Origin: Porticoccus sp. W117
GTDB taxonomy: Bacteria; Pseudomonadota; Gammaproteobacteria; Pseudomonadales; Porticoccaceae
Direction of reading: 5' to 3'
NCBI RefSeq assembly: GCF_030341905.1
Contig: NZ_JATAAF010000003.1
Coordinates: 62,001 to 126,000 of the forward strand
DNA length: 64,000 nt
Position numbers and translations under genes: made by a program
Notes under the pieces: generated by a model
What the model saw: only the letters and a program-made list of their open reading frames with translations
Told to the model about the DNA's origin: nothing
The model's database searches: none
Shown here: positions 17,119-25,206 of the stretch, one piece after another
How positions within the stretch are numbered: the stretch's first letter is position 1
Layout: each line of letters begins with the position of its first letter

Positions 17119-17856
17119 ATGACTTCGCTAGCCCAACCCGGCGTTCCGCCGACCATGGAAAATGTTGCTCAAACTACCCCGCCAATCGCTGCGTTTGACC
17201 TGGATGAAACCCTGGTTAATGGCGATTGCGCGCAGCTGTGGTTGGAGTTTTTAATGGAAGAAGGCTGGCAAATCGCTTCGGTCCATGACCAGTGTTGCCA
17301 GTTGATGGCGAATTACGACAACGGCTATATGGATATGGAGCGCTATATGGCGCTTTGGCTACAGCCGTTGCTGGGCAAGTCCATTGATGAGTTGTCGCCG
17401 CTGCTGAAAAAGTTTGTTGACCAGTGGATTGCGCCACGCATTTTTGCCGAGGCCCGCGATGAGTTGGAACATCATCGCGCCCAGGGGCATTTGCCGCTGA
17501 TTATCTCTGCCAGCCCGGACTTTCTTGTTCAAGCCATTGGCCGCTTGCTGGATGTGTCCGATTGTATTGCCATCAAGGTGGCCCTTGAGAATGGGGTGAT
17601 TGCCGGGCATTGTCATTACCCGATGAGTTACCGCGAAGGGAAAATTGACTGCCTGCAACAATGGCTGCAAATGCAGGATTACCCACAATTGAGCAAATCC
17701 GTGCGTTACTTCTACTCCGACTCCCACAACGATTTGCCGTTGCTGAAACAGGTGGCCAACCCTTGCGTGGTTAACCCGGATGCTCGCCTTGCCGAGGCCG
17801 CCGGGGGGCGTGGCTGGCGGGTTGCTCGTTGGGGGGTGAGTGCAGAGGTTTTCTAA
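17119..17856 (+). CDS. HAD-superfamily (subfamily IB) phosphatase
   Basis: About 245 residues. Starts at ATG 17119 or 17155 are both possible because no clear ribosome site separates them. HAD motifs are complete: motif I DLDETLVNGD (nucleophile and acid Asp), motif II IISASPDFL, motif III Lys near AIKVALENG, motif IV YFYSDSHNDLPLL. The sequence falls with subfamily IB (phosphoserine phosphatase, phosphocholine phosphatase, PgpC-like enzymes), which removes phosphate from small or lipid phosphomonoesters. There is no signal peptide at 17155, so it should be cytoplasmic. It carries a GntR operator upstream and meets the regulator gene tail to tail with a 4-bp overlap. Confidence 0.88.
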   Translation: MTSLAQPGVPPTMENVAQTTPPIAAFDLDETLVNGDCAQLWLEFLMEEGWQIASVHDQCCQLMANYDNGYMDMERYMALWLQPLLGKSIDELSPLLKKFVDQWIAPRIFAEARDELEHHRAQGHLPLIISASPDFLVQAIGRLLDVSDCIAIKVALENGVIAGHCHYPMSYREGKIDCLQQWLQMQDYPQLSKSVRYFYSDSHNDLPLLKQVANPCVVNPDARLAEAAGGRGWRVARWGVSAEVF

Positions 17857-18584
17857 GTAAAAGCCAGCGTCGCCTGGTTTTCAATTTGCAGGGCATCGTG
17901 GCGCCAGTATTCCTCGTCGTACTCAAATACCTGACCTTTGTTATCACTGATCACTCTCACCAGTTTCAACCCAAGCGCCCCTTCGTTGGTTTCCAGGCAG
18001 GCGGCATGGGGATTCAGCAGACAGGTGGTATCTACAGTGACATCGAACACCAGACTCTTCAGGTGAAAGTCGTTTTTCAAAATTCCAGTGATTGAGCTGG
18101 ACAAGTCTTTCTGCTCCATGTCGGGCATGGTTTTGGGGTTAAACCACAGGCGCTCCACCAGCACCGGGCGCTCATCCACGGAGCGTACCCGAGTCAAGTG
18201 TACGGCGTGGGCTCGCGGATCCATTTGCAGAGCTTCGGCGATGTGCTGTGGTGGCTTGAGCTTTTCCTGGCTGACCACTTTGGTTTGCGGCTGAAAACCC
18301 TGCTCCGCTGCATATTGCAGAAAAGAAATGTGGCGCATGGGGTTGTAACGCAGCTTGCGCAGGCAAACAAACCAGCCGATGCGGTTCTGGCGGAAAATTA
18401 ACCCTTCGTTTTCCAGTTGCGCCAGGGCTTGCCGCAGAGTGGGCCGGGTAATGGCGAAACGTTCACAGAGTTCTCTTTCCGTTGGCAGCTGTGCACCCGC
18501 CGCCAGCTCTGCGGAGCGGATCTGTTCGGTGAGCACATCGCGAACATAAGCATAGGCAAAGTGGCTGTTGGCATTTTTGGTCAT
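17853..18584 (-). CDS. GntR-family regulator with UTRA ligand domain (HutC subfamily)
   Basis: 243 residues. The winged helix-turn-helix is at about 10-75 (YVRDVLTEQIRSAELAAGAQ, LPTERELCERFAITRPTLRQ, ALAQLENEGLIFRQNRIGWF). The UTRA domain is at about 95-238 (HISFLQYAAEQGFQPQTKVV, RSVDERPVLVERLWF, EYDEEYWRHDAL). UTRA domains bind small effectors such as sugar phosphates, phosphonates or urocanate. HutC-type regulators typically bind TGGTNTANACCA. That palindrome occurs four times nearby and, read by eye, not elsewhere in the window, so this protein is the likely regulator of the phosphatase, TonB receptor and PhoD genes. The effector is unknown. Confidence 0.9.
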   Translation of the reverse strand: MTKNANSHFAYAYVRDVLTEQIRSAELAAGAQLPTERELCERFAITRPTLRQALAQLENEGLIFRQNRIGWFVCLRKLRYNPMRHISFLQYAAEQGFQPQTKVVSQEKLKPPQHIAEALQMDPRAHAVHLTRVRSVDERPVLVERLWFNPKTMPDMEQKDLSSSITGILKNDFHLKSLVFDVTVDTTCLLNPHAACLETNEGALGLKLVRVISDNKGQVFEYDEEYWRHDALQIENQATLAFT

Positions 18585-18681
18585 CGGGCACCTGCATGTC
18601 CGTATTGGTTTGGTAACAATATATTTGCATTATGGGTTATCTGCTGTGTGGCTTAAACAATTTACTGGCAAAACACATCTT

Positions 18682-18695
18682 TTGGTCTAAACCAA
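18682..18695 (+). promoter_or_regulatory. Candidate GntR/UTRA operator, site 2
   Basis: TTGGTCTAAACCAA, about 98 bp from the regulator start and 87 bp from the receptor start, in their divergent gap. Its position allows control of the regulator itself as well as the receptor. Confidence 0.78.
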
Positions 18696-18750
18696 GGCAA
18701 AAAACTATCATCATATTGTCATATACAAGGCTTACTATCCTCTCAGTTTA

Positions 18751-18764
18751 TTGGTCTAGACCAA
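18751..18764 (+). promoter_or_regulatory. Candidate GntR/UTRA operator, site 3 (perfect palindrome)
   Basis: TTGGTCTAGACCAA is perfectly symmetric and lies 17 bp before the receptor ATG, just upstream of the ribosome site. A repressor bound here would block the receptor transcript. Confidence 0.82.
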
Positions 18765-18781
18765 ACTTAAGGGGAAAACTC

Positions 18782-21175
18782 ATGTTCAATCAAATTCAAT
18801 CCAGAGACGTTAACAAAAAGCTGCTGGTAGTTGCCATTGCTTCTACCGTTTGCGGTTACGCTGTTGCCGACAGCAGCAGTGATTCCAATATTGAGGAAGA
18901 AATTGTCACCACTGCCCGTGCACAATTGCTGGGCTTTGGTGAATCTCACGCCAACAACACCATTCGCCTGGAAGACATCAAGTCGCAAACACCGGCCAAT
19001 GACGTGCTGAACTTTATCAACCGCCTGCCCGGTGTAAATGTGACCCAGGGCGACGCCATCGGCAGTAACGACTGGTCTACCCGTGTGTCTATCCGCGGCA
19101 TGACCAATGGCCGCAGCGACAGCCAGGTTGGCTACATGGTTGACGGCATGCCCAACGGTGCTTCCAACTACGGTGGTGGCCAGAAGCCCAACCGTTATAT
19201 CGACAGTGAAAACGTTGCTCGCATCAACGTGGGCCAAAACGCTTCTGATATCAGCAGCGCCTCCAACTCTGCACTGGGCGGCACTGTACGCTACTACACC
19301 GCTGACCCGAGCGAAGAGTTTGGTGTTAAGACGCAATTTACCGGTGGTGATGACGATCTGCAGCGCGGCTTTTTCCGCATCGACAGCGGCGAGATTGCCG
19401 ACGGTCTGACCTCTTACCTGAGCTACTCCGAATCTTCGGTTTCTTCCTGGATTGGTGCAGGCTCTGGTGACTTCGATCGCCAGCACGCTGACCTGAAAAT
19501 AGTGCGTGATTACGACGATGGCCTGACCATCAAGTTCAAGGGCTCTTACAACTACCGCAACGAGAACGATTTCGATTCCGTCAGCTTGCAGGACTTCCGC
19601 GATGATCCCACTACCGACGGTTTGGTGGATGTATTTGACTACGCGACCGTTGGCGATTTCCGCCCGGCCTGGGGTGGTACTCGTCGCGACAATGCCTTCT
19701 CTCTGGAAATCACCAAAGACAATGGCGACAGTGGCAAATTCACCATGACACCGTACTACCACCACCAGGCTGGTTCCGGTTGGTGGGCACCTCCCTACAT
19801 CTGGTCCAAGCCCGACGGCCAGATTGAAGGCGAGCGCGGCCCCCGTGAATATTTCGCTAACACCTTTGCGCGCAATGCTGACGGCGTAATGACTGCGGCG
19901 GCTTCTCCGGTTGACGTTTCCGGAATTCCTTGTCTGGCGGGTCGTTACGATGGTGATGAAGTTGGCTTTGAGCTGAATCCAGCCTTTGATTGTGCCACTG
20001 CTGAGCGCGTTGCCACCCGCCGTCGCTCTGGTTATGCAACGGATCGCCTGGGCTTTACCGCCGAAAACGAAATGTATTTCGGCAATCACAAAGTGACCGT
20101 TGGCGCTTGGTACGAATATCAGGATCGCGACAACAGCCGCGAGTGGTTCCTGCTGGATCCCAACAATCCCGGCACCATCAACCCGTCGCAGGATGATCTG
20201 TTCCACCGGGACTTCGATCGCAACTTCGAAAGCGCCACTACTCGCTTGTACGTTGAAGATCGCATTGACCTGGACAAATTCGAAGTTACCGCCGGCCTGG
20301 TATGGCATCGACTGGATACCGAATATGTTGAGCGTTTGGAAAGCGAATCCCGCGAGCAAACCAGAGACGAACTGCTGCCCAAACTGGGTGTGGTGTACAA
20401 CATGAGCGACAGCTCCGAGTTCTTCGCCTCTTACTCGCGCAACGTAAAAATGTTGTCAGAGGGTGTACTGGCTGCCGGTGATACTCGCCTGTTGAGCCCG
20501 GAGACGTCCGACAACCTGGATATTGGCTATCGCTGGAATGGCGACAACATGGGTATGGTTGTTCAGGTGTTCTCCCAACGCTTCCAGGATCGCCTGGGCG
20601 TGGTGAATATCGCGGCCCTTGGCGGTGACCAGTTTGCGGAAACAGCGGCTAATTTCCTCAACATCGGCGGTGTCGAAAATAACGGTCTGGAATTCGCCCT
20701 GTCCTACGACATTTCCGACTCTCTGAGCACGTACGGCTCCTACTCTTACCTGAGTGCCAAGTACAGCGAAACCGAAGGTATGGGCGAGAGCATTCGCGAA
20801 GGCGACCGCATCCTCAACGTACCGGAAAACCAGCTGTTTGGTGAAGTGACCTGGAGCCCGGAAGCGCTGAACAACAACCTGCGCTTGAGCCTCAACGTCA
20901 AGCACGTTGGCGAAGTGGTTGGCCTCAACGAGCAACGTAACGAAAATCAGCAAGTGCTGCGCGCAGAAGAAGTTCTGGATGCCTACACCCTGGTTGGTTT
21001 GTCGGCCACTTACGCGATGCAGGATGTGATCGGTCTGGAAGACCTGGAGTTCCAGCTCAACGCCGTTAACCTGCTGGACGAGCAATACCTGTCCGGCACC
21101 GACGGCGATCAGGGTGGGCGTTACTTCCTGGGTGCTCCGCAAACCCTGAGCCTGACCGTTCGCGCCAACTTTTAA
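18782..21175 (+). CDS. TonB-dependent receptor of the GntR-controlled locus
   Basis: 797 residues. The start is set at ATG 18782 because AAGGGGAAAA precedes it and a signal peptide follows (KLLVVAIASTVCGYAVA). A TonB-box-like EEEIVTTARA comes right after cleavage, with no STN domain, so it transports without FecR signalling. The plug is at about 50-165 (NDVLNFINRLPGVNVTQGDA, RVSIRGMTNGRSDSQVGYMV, GGTVRYYTAD). The barrel ends LSLTVRANF. The substrate is unknown. The locus (GntR/UTRA, HAD phosphatase, PhoD, phytase-like esterase) suggests a phosphorylated organic compound. A terminator follows at 21205. Confidence 0.9.
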   Translation: MFNQIQSRDVNKKLLVVAIASTVCGYAVADSSSDSNIEEEIVTTARAQLLGFGESHANNTIRLEDIKSQTPANDVLNFINRLPGVNVTQGDAIGSNDWSTRVSIRGMTNGRSDSQVGYMVDGMPNGASNYGGGQKPNRYIDSENVARINVGQNASDISSASNSALGGTVRYYTADPSEEFGVKTQFTGGDDDLQRGFFRIDSGEIADGLTSYLSYSESSVSSWIGAGSGDFDRQHADLKIVRDYDDGLTIKFKGSYNYRNENDFDSVSLQDFRDDPTTDGLVDVFDYATVGDFRPAWGGTRRDNAFSLEITKDNGDSGKFTMTPYYHHQAGSGWWAPPYIWSKPDGQIEGERGPREYFANTFARNADGVMTAAASPVDVSGIPCLAGRYDGDEVGFELNPAFDCATAERVATRRRSGYATDRLGFTAENEMYFGNHKVTVGAWYEYQDRDNSREWFLLDPNNPGTINPSQDDLFHRDFDRNFESATTRLYVEDRIDLDKFEVTAGLVWHRLDTEYVERLESESREQTRDELLPKLGVVYNMSDSSEFFASYSRNVKMLSEGVLAAGDTRLLSPETSDNLDIGYRWNGDNMGMVVQVFSQRFQDRLGVVNIAALGGDQFAETAANFLNIGGVENNGLEFALSYDISDSLSTYGSYSYLSAKYSETEGMGESIREGDRILNVPENQLFGEVTWSPEALNNNLRLSLNVKHVGEVVGLNEQRNENQQVLRAEEVLDAYTLVGLSATYAMQDVIGLEDLEFQLNAVNLLDEQYLSGTDGDQGGRYFLGAPQTLSLTVRANF

Positions 21176-21204
21176 ATAAAAATATAACCCCCCTCGGACG
21201 ACTT

Positions 21205-21232
21205 GCCCGGCAGGAAGCTGCCGGGCTTTTTT
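21205..21232 (+). terminator. Rho-independent terminator of the TonB receptor gene
   Basis: GCCCGGCAG (21205-21213), GAAG loop, CTGCCGGGC (21218-21226), then six T. Confidence 0.92.
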
Positions 21233-21269
21233 GTGGTTGGGAAATGGGAGGCAGTGAGCCTGAAAAAAA

Positions 21270-21364
21270 CGTCATCTCCGCGAAGGCGGAGATCCATGGT
21301 GGGAAAATACGGGAGTCCAAATAACCACTGCGGTCTATGGATACACGCCTACGCGGGTATGACG
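21270..21364. repeat. Diverged REP-like repeat (CGTCATCTCCGCG...GACGG)
   Basis: It starts CGTCATCTCCGCGAAGGCGG and ends CGGGTATGACGG. It has the same architecture as the repeats at 10235, 28204 and 52933 with more mismatches. Confidence 0.6.
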
Positions 21365-21388
21365 GCGGAGAGTTTTCCGGGCAGTGGG

Positions 21389-22723
21389 CTACAGAGAAAT
21401 TTCTCCGAGCGGCGTCGGGAAAAACAGTGTAATGATTTCCGTATCATCGGGCACACCAGCAGTGCGGCCATCTTCGGAAGGGAAGTTAGTGTCTATGGCA
21501 ACGGCGAGGGTGTGCGGGTTGATAAGCGTCAGACATTCAATGGAATCAAACGGCATTGCAAAACGTTGCTGCTTTGCTCGGTTATAGCCGCCAATATTGT
21601 TGGGGTCGTTGATATTGAGCAGATCAACCAATAGCTTTTTCTTTAGCACACCGGTTTTATCCTTAGCGGAAAAGTCCACCAGATAGAGGCGTTTGATCTT
21701 TGCATTTGCGCCAAACTTACTGTCCCGTTCGATCAATACAAAACGCTTGTTGCCGACATTAACCATGTCCCCAATCACCACGTGATTGCTTTTTTGCGGG
21801 CCATCCTTGCGGTAGTGGTGAATTACATCGGTATAGGTTTGGCTGGCCGTATCAAACTGGTAGATACTGACCACTCGCTCATCTCCGGGGACCGGGCGAA
21901 TAGTATCCACTTGCGGTGCTGCTTCCGGCACCACATACAGCATCCGTTGCTCATTGTCGAAGGCGATACTTTCAAAGCCCCGGCTGCTGCCGTGGTTGGC
22001 GGTGTCTGGCATGGCCAGAGCCATTGGGTGGTTGGGGCTGATTAATTGCGGGTGTGGTACGGGCTCATTCAGCAGCGTACCCTGTTGATCGAAGTGCAAC
22101 AAAAATGGCCCAAACTCTTCCCCTACCCAATAGCTGCCATCGCTGGCTTGTGCGATGGATTCCACATCAAAATCGTACCCGGTAAGCAGGCGCTGGTTTC
22201 TGATATTGTGGTGTACTGCAATACCGGAGTCGCGGCCAACGCCGTCGCCAGATCGGTAATTTTGAAAATCTGCCGTGATTGGAAAATCAATGCCTCGGCC
22301 ATTGCTCAACATCTTGTGGCGATCATTAAACGAGGTAAATGACAGGTTGGATACGGTGCCCGCTTGCCGGGAGCCATCGCCCTCGGTTTTGAAATTTACT
22401 TCAACTCGATAAAAGCCGAGCACATAGTCCGCTGAGTTGCCTTTGCTGCCATAGCCATTGTCGGGCATAGCAGTAAACGTTCCATCTTGATTCAGCAACA
22501 GGCCTGACCAGCCGGGAACCGGCTGGCTGCTAATAAAGGGGGGTTGTATGCCAAGCTGCGGGCTAATAAATTGCCCTGAGGTATGACCGGCAAGGCGCAC
22601 GGTATGGCTCAAACTTGCCCAACCGGACAGTTGATGTACAACGGGGTATTCCGGCTGGGCGATGGCGTTATGGCTGCAGGCACAGGCAGCCACCAGTGCT
22701 CGCAAACAGGTTTTTAGCGCCAT
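21389..22723 (-). CDS. Esterase-like/phytase-like beta-propeller protein
   Basis: 444 residues of the family named esterase-like activity of phytase. Recognisable parts are GWSGLLLNQDGTFTAMPDNG, a DVESIAQASDGSYWVGEEFG block, the HGSSRGFESIAFDNEQRMLY block and DSIECLTLINPHTLAVAIDT near the end. The N-terminus is an export signal with a possible lipobox (VAAC, residues 11-14), so it may be a periplasmic or outer-membrane lipoprotein. The start follows the PhoD stop by 3 bp, with the ribosome site (GGATAA) inside the end of phoD, so the two are translationally coupled. A phosphate-ester role is inferred from PhoD. The family reaction itself is poorly defined. Confidence 0.82.
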   Translation of the reverse strand: MALKTCLRALVAACACSHNAIAQPEYPVVHQLSGWASLSHTVRLAGHTSGQFISPQLGIQPPFISSQPVPGWSGLLLNQDGTFTAMPDNGYGSKGNSADYVLGFYRVEVNFKTEGDGSRQAGTVSNLSFTSFNDRHKMLSNGRGIDFPITADFQNYRSGDGVGRDSGIAVHHNIRNQRLLTGYDFDVESIAQASDGSYWVGEEFGPFLLHFDQQGTLLNEPVPHPQLISPNHPMALAMPDTANHGSSRGFESIAFDNEQRMLYVVPEAAPQVDTIRPVPGDERVVSIYQFDTASQTYTDVIHHYRKDGPQKSNHVVIGDMVNVGNKRFVLIERDSKFGANAKIKRLYLVDFSAKDKTGVLKKKLLVDLLNINDPNNIGGYNRAKQQRFAMPFDSIECLTLINPHTLAVAIDTNFPSEDGRTAGVPDDTEIITLFFPTPLGEISL

Positions 22724-22726
22724 GAG

Positions 22727-24400
22727 TTATCCGTAAGTCAAACTGCCGTTTTTACGGGCAATACTCATTTGCCTGAGAATTTTTGCCTTGAAGCGGCGGT
22801 CTTTGACGTTATCGACAGTGACAAAGTCCACCTGAGCGCTTTCTCTGCTCAGCATCAATTTGACAAAGCCCCGGTGCAGGCAGTCGGTCCACACCACTTC
22901 GCGATTGTGGTCGGCCATCATCTGGTCGAGCTTGCGGGCGGCCTCCGGGCTGTAGGGCTCAAAATCCCCCGGCGAGGTAATGCCGGGGGCTCCCAACTCC
23001 ACACCCATGGCGCGGCCACTGGCATCGAACAACTGATTGGCCCAAAAGGCGTGACTGTCGCCGGTAAGCACCAGAAAGTCGGAGACGCCCTGGTGTTGGG
23101 CGAGCTGATAAAGTCGCTCGCGAGCGGCGGGGTAGCCGTCCCAGGTATCCAGGAACAACGGCAGGTCTTGGGCGCCCACATCAATGTAGTAATCCAGTTC
23201 TTTCAGAATCTCGGCGGGCAGGTTGGCGGTGCCGGGCACTTTGCCGCGTATGTCGGGCATGTGGGTGCGCGCCATGGGGATCTGGTTGCCGATCAATTTC
23301 CAGGGCCGCTGCTGCGTGGCAGAGTCCGCCATGCTGTCGGCAAAAAATAGTTCCATCTCTGCGGAAATCATATTGCGCTTGGGGTTGCCGAGAATGTTCT
23401 TCAAAAATTCATCCCGTTGCTCGGCATTGTGAATATTGGGCAGGTGCTCGCCGTATTCAATTTGCTTGTCGCGACCCGTGTGGCGGGTTTCCAAAGTAGT
23501 CAACGAAGCCAGATCGCCAAAGGTAAAATGGCGCCACAGTTGTTCGCGCTTCATACCTTTGCCGGGCTCCCTGATTGGCATCCACTCGTAGTAAGCATTC
23601 ACCGACGCCTCTTTCCTGGCAGACCAGTCTCCTTCAGCATCCGGTTGGTGATTCTGGGCGCCGTGCATATAGGGATTGTTGGCGCTTTCGTGGTCGTCCC
23701 AGGTGGGGATCAGCGGGTGGGATGCGTGCATCAGGCGAGAGCCGTGATCGCTTTTGTACTGACCGTGGCGGAGGCGGTAATCCTCAAGGGTGACAATTTC
23801 GTGGGGCGGAACATGCTCGCGCCCCAGCTGCCGACCGGTTTCTGCACTCCAGGCATTCTCCCCGCCGTACTCGTAAATGTAATCCCCCAAATGCAACACG
23901 AAATCCACATCCGGGTCGGCGGCGATCACTTCATAGCCGTTGAAATAGCCGAAGGAGTAATTGGAGCAGGAGGCGATGGCCAGGGTCAGTTTGTCCAAAG
24001 AACCACTGGGCAGAGTGCGGGTGCGCCCTGGCTCGGAACTGACGCCATTGCAGTGAAAACGGTAGTAGTAGGTGTTTCCCGGCTGCAGGTTTTGTACATC
24101 AATCTTGACGGTGTGATCTCGGGAAGCATTGGTTATCGCCGAACCTCTTTGAATCGACTGCTGCATGGCCTTGTCTTTAAACAGCTCCCAGGAAACTGGC
24201 GTGTCCCCCTGTGCAGACACCCGCGTCCAGATCACCACACTGTTGTGAGTCGGGTCGCCACTGGCTACTCCGTGAGAAAAAAGTTGGTTGCGCACAGGCT
24301 CCACCAGTGCCGCCAATACCTGGCTGCTCCAGCCTCCCAATACAACGCCGGAAGTAGTGGCGGCCCGCAAAAAGTGCCGTCGGGAAAGAGAAAATGTCAT
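22727..24400 (-). CDS. phoD: PhoD-type alkaline phosphatase/phosphodiesterase, Tat-exported
   Basis: 557 residues. The N-terminus carries a twin-arginine signal (SLSRRHFLRA, residues 4-13, then a hydrophobic stretch and VLA). The N-terminal PhoD domain (about 35-130: SHGVASGDPTHNSVVIWTRV, GNTYYYRFHCNG) is followed by the metallophosphatase core (LHLGDYIYEYGGENAW, IPTWDDHESANNPYMH, LVLTGDSHAFWANQLF), with the metal-ligand Asp, Asn and His residues seen in the family. PhoD enzymes use Fe and Ca and hydrolyse phosphomonoesters and diesters outside the cytoplasm. A GntR operator lies 24 bp upstream. It is the first gene of a two-gene operon. Confidence 0.92.
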   Translation of the reverse strand: MTFSLSRRHFLRAATTSGVVLGGWSSQVLAALVEPVRNQLFSHGVASGDPTHNSVVIWTRVSAQGDTPVSWELFKDKAMQQSIQRGSAITNASRDHTVKIDVQNLQPGNTYYYRFHCNGVSSEPGRTRTLPSGSLDKLTLAIASCSNYSFGYFNGYEVIAADPDVDFVLHLGDYIYEYGGENAWSAETGRQLGREHVPPHEIVTLEDYRLRHGQYKSDHGSRLMHASHPLIPTWDDHESANNPYMHGAQNHQPDAEGDWSARKEASVNAYYEWMPIREPGKGMKREQLWRHFTFGDLASLTTLETRHTGRDKQIEYGEHLPNIHNAEQRDEFLKNILGNPKRNMISAEMELFFADSMADSATQQRPWKLIGNQIPMARTHMPDIRGKVPGTANLPAEILKELDYYIDVGAQDLPLFLDTWDGYPAARERLYQLAQHQGVSDFLVLTGDSHAFWANQLFDASGRAMGVELGAPGITSPGDFEPYSPEAARKLDQMMADHNREVVWTDCLHRGFVKLMLSRESAQVDFVTVDNVKDRRFKAKILRQMSIARKNGSLTYG

Positions 24401-24423
24401 CGATAGTTATCCAATGATAGTTT

Positions 24424-24437
24424 TTGGTGTAGACCAA
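24424..24437 (-). promoter_or_regulatory. Candidate GntR/UTRA operator, site 4
   Basis: On the minus strand it reads TTGGTCTACACCAA, the same 14 bp as the centre of site 1. It lies 24 bp upstream of the phoD start. Confidence 0.8.
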
Positions 24438-24520
24438 GATAGAGGCGGAGGGTGGCAGTTTTGTGACAGTCAGCTATTCAGTTGACCAAATGCTTTAACG
24501 TTCTATATCTGTGTTTTCGT

Positions 24521-24541
24521 ATAGCATGGAGTCCGTGCTAT
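24521..24541 (+). promoter_or_regulatory. Candidate HigA operator upstream of higBA
   Basis: ATAGCATGGA, a central G, then TCCGTGCTAT form a 21-bp palindrome with a single mismatched pair, ending 10 bp before the higB start. HigA antitoxins repress their own operon by binding such sites. Confidence 0.7.
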
Positions 24542-24550
24542 CATGATCCT

Positions 24551-24844
24551 ATGATCGTCTCGTTTAAGGACAAAGGAAGCGAAGATGTTTTTAATGGTAC
24601 TGCCTCCAGGCAGGCCAGAAACATATGTCCTCAGTCTATTTGGAAGGTTGCGGGTCGCAAGCTCGATCAACTGGATTCAGTGACTCGTCTGGATGAACTG
24701 AAGATCCCTCCCGGTAATAATCTGGAACCATTAACCGGTGATCGCAAAGGGCAGCACAGTATCCGAATCAATCAGCAGTATCGCATCTGTTTTATCTGGA
24801 CAGATTTTGGCCCGCAAGACGTGGAGATAACCGATTACCACTAA
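24551..24844 (+). CDS. higB: HigB-like mRNA interferase toxin (RelE/ParE superfamily)
   Basis: 97 residues from ATG 24551. It has the HigB pattern: MIVSFKDKGSEDVFNG at the start, WKVAGRKLDQLDSVTRLDEL, the loop PPGNNLEPLTGDRKGQ and the end HSIRINQQYRICFIW...VEITDYH. HigB is a ribosome-dependent endoribonuclease. The toxin gene comes before the antitoxin gene, the reverse of most type II systems and characteristic of higBA. The frame extends further upstream, but the palindromic operator and conserved N-terminus favour this start. Confidence 0.93.
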   Translation: MIVSFKDKGSEDVFNGTASRQARNICPQSIWKVAGRKLDQLDSVTRLDELKIPPGNNLEPLTGDRKGQHSIRINQQYRICFIWTDFGPQDVEITDYH

Positions 24845-24868
24845 GTGGTTTTTTATTTAGGTGACACT

Positions 24869-25186
24869 ATGGTTCACGTACCGACAAACAGAGAGCCCAC
24901 CCACCCCGGTGAGATGCTTCTTGAAGAGTTTCTTTTGCCGATGGGCATTAGTCAGCGTGAGCTGGCGGATGCTATTCATGTTCCCTACCAGCGTATTAAC
25001 GAATTGATTAATAAAAAGCGTGGGGTGACGCCAAGTACTGCACTGCGTTTGGCACGTTTTTTTGATATGTCCGCCGATTTTTGGCTCAGCCTGCAAATGC
25101 GTTGGGATTTGTATAAAGCACTGAAAACTGAGAAAGGCAGTTTGAAGGCTATCCAGAGTTGTCAGTACATTAAAAAAAGTGCTTGA
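24869..25186 (+). CDS. higA: HigA-like antitoxin, XRE family
   Basis: 105 residues from ATG 24869, 24 bp after higB. The sequence is typical HigA/VapI: THPGEMLLEEFLLPMGISQR, then the helix-turn-helix ELADAIHVPYQRINELINKK, RGVTPSTALRLARFFDMSAD and FWLSLQMRWDLYKA. It neutralises HigB and, through its DNA-binding domain, should repress the operon at the palindrome at 24521. The C-terminus is slightly longer than in many homologues. Confidence 0.93.
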   Translation: MVHVPTNREPTHPGEMLLEEFLLPMGISQRELADAIHVPYQRINELINKKRGVTPSTALRLARFFDMSADFWLSLQMRWDLYKALKTEKGSLKAIQSCQYIKKSA

Positions 25187-25206
25187 GATAGAAAAAATAC
25201 TAATTT

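Noticed and set aside
18585-18781. Cobalamin or other riboswitch before the TonB receptor
   Set aside because: No conserved B12-box-like sequence or long structured leader was seen. The gap is explained by the two GntR palindromes.
18767-20359. Open frame of 530 codons on the minus strand inside the TonB receptor gene
   Set aside because: Antisense shadow of a clear receptor, with Val/Ile/Ala-rich composition, no domain and no ribosome site.
23417-24406. Open frame of 329 codons antisense to phoD
   Set aside because: PhoD has a full Tat signal and metal-binding motifs on the other strand; this frame has none.
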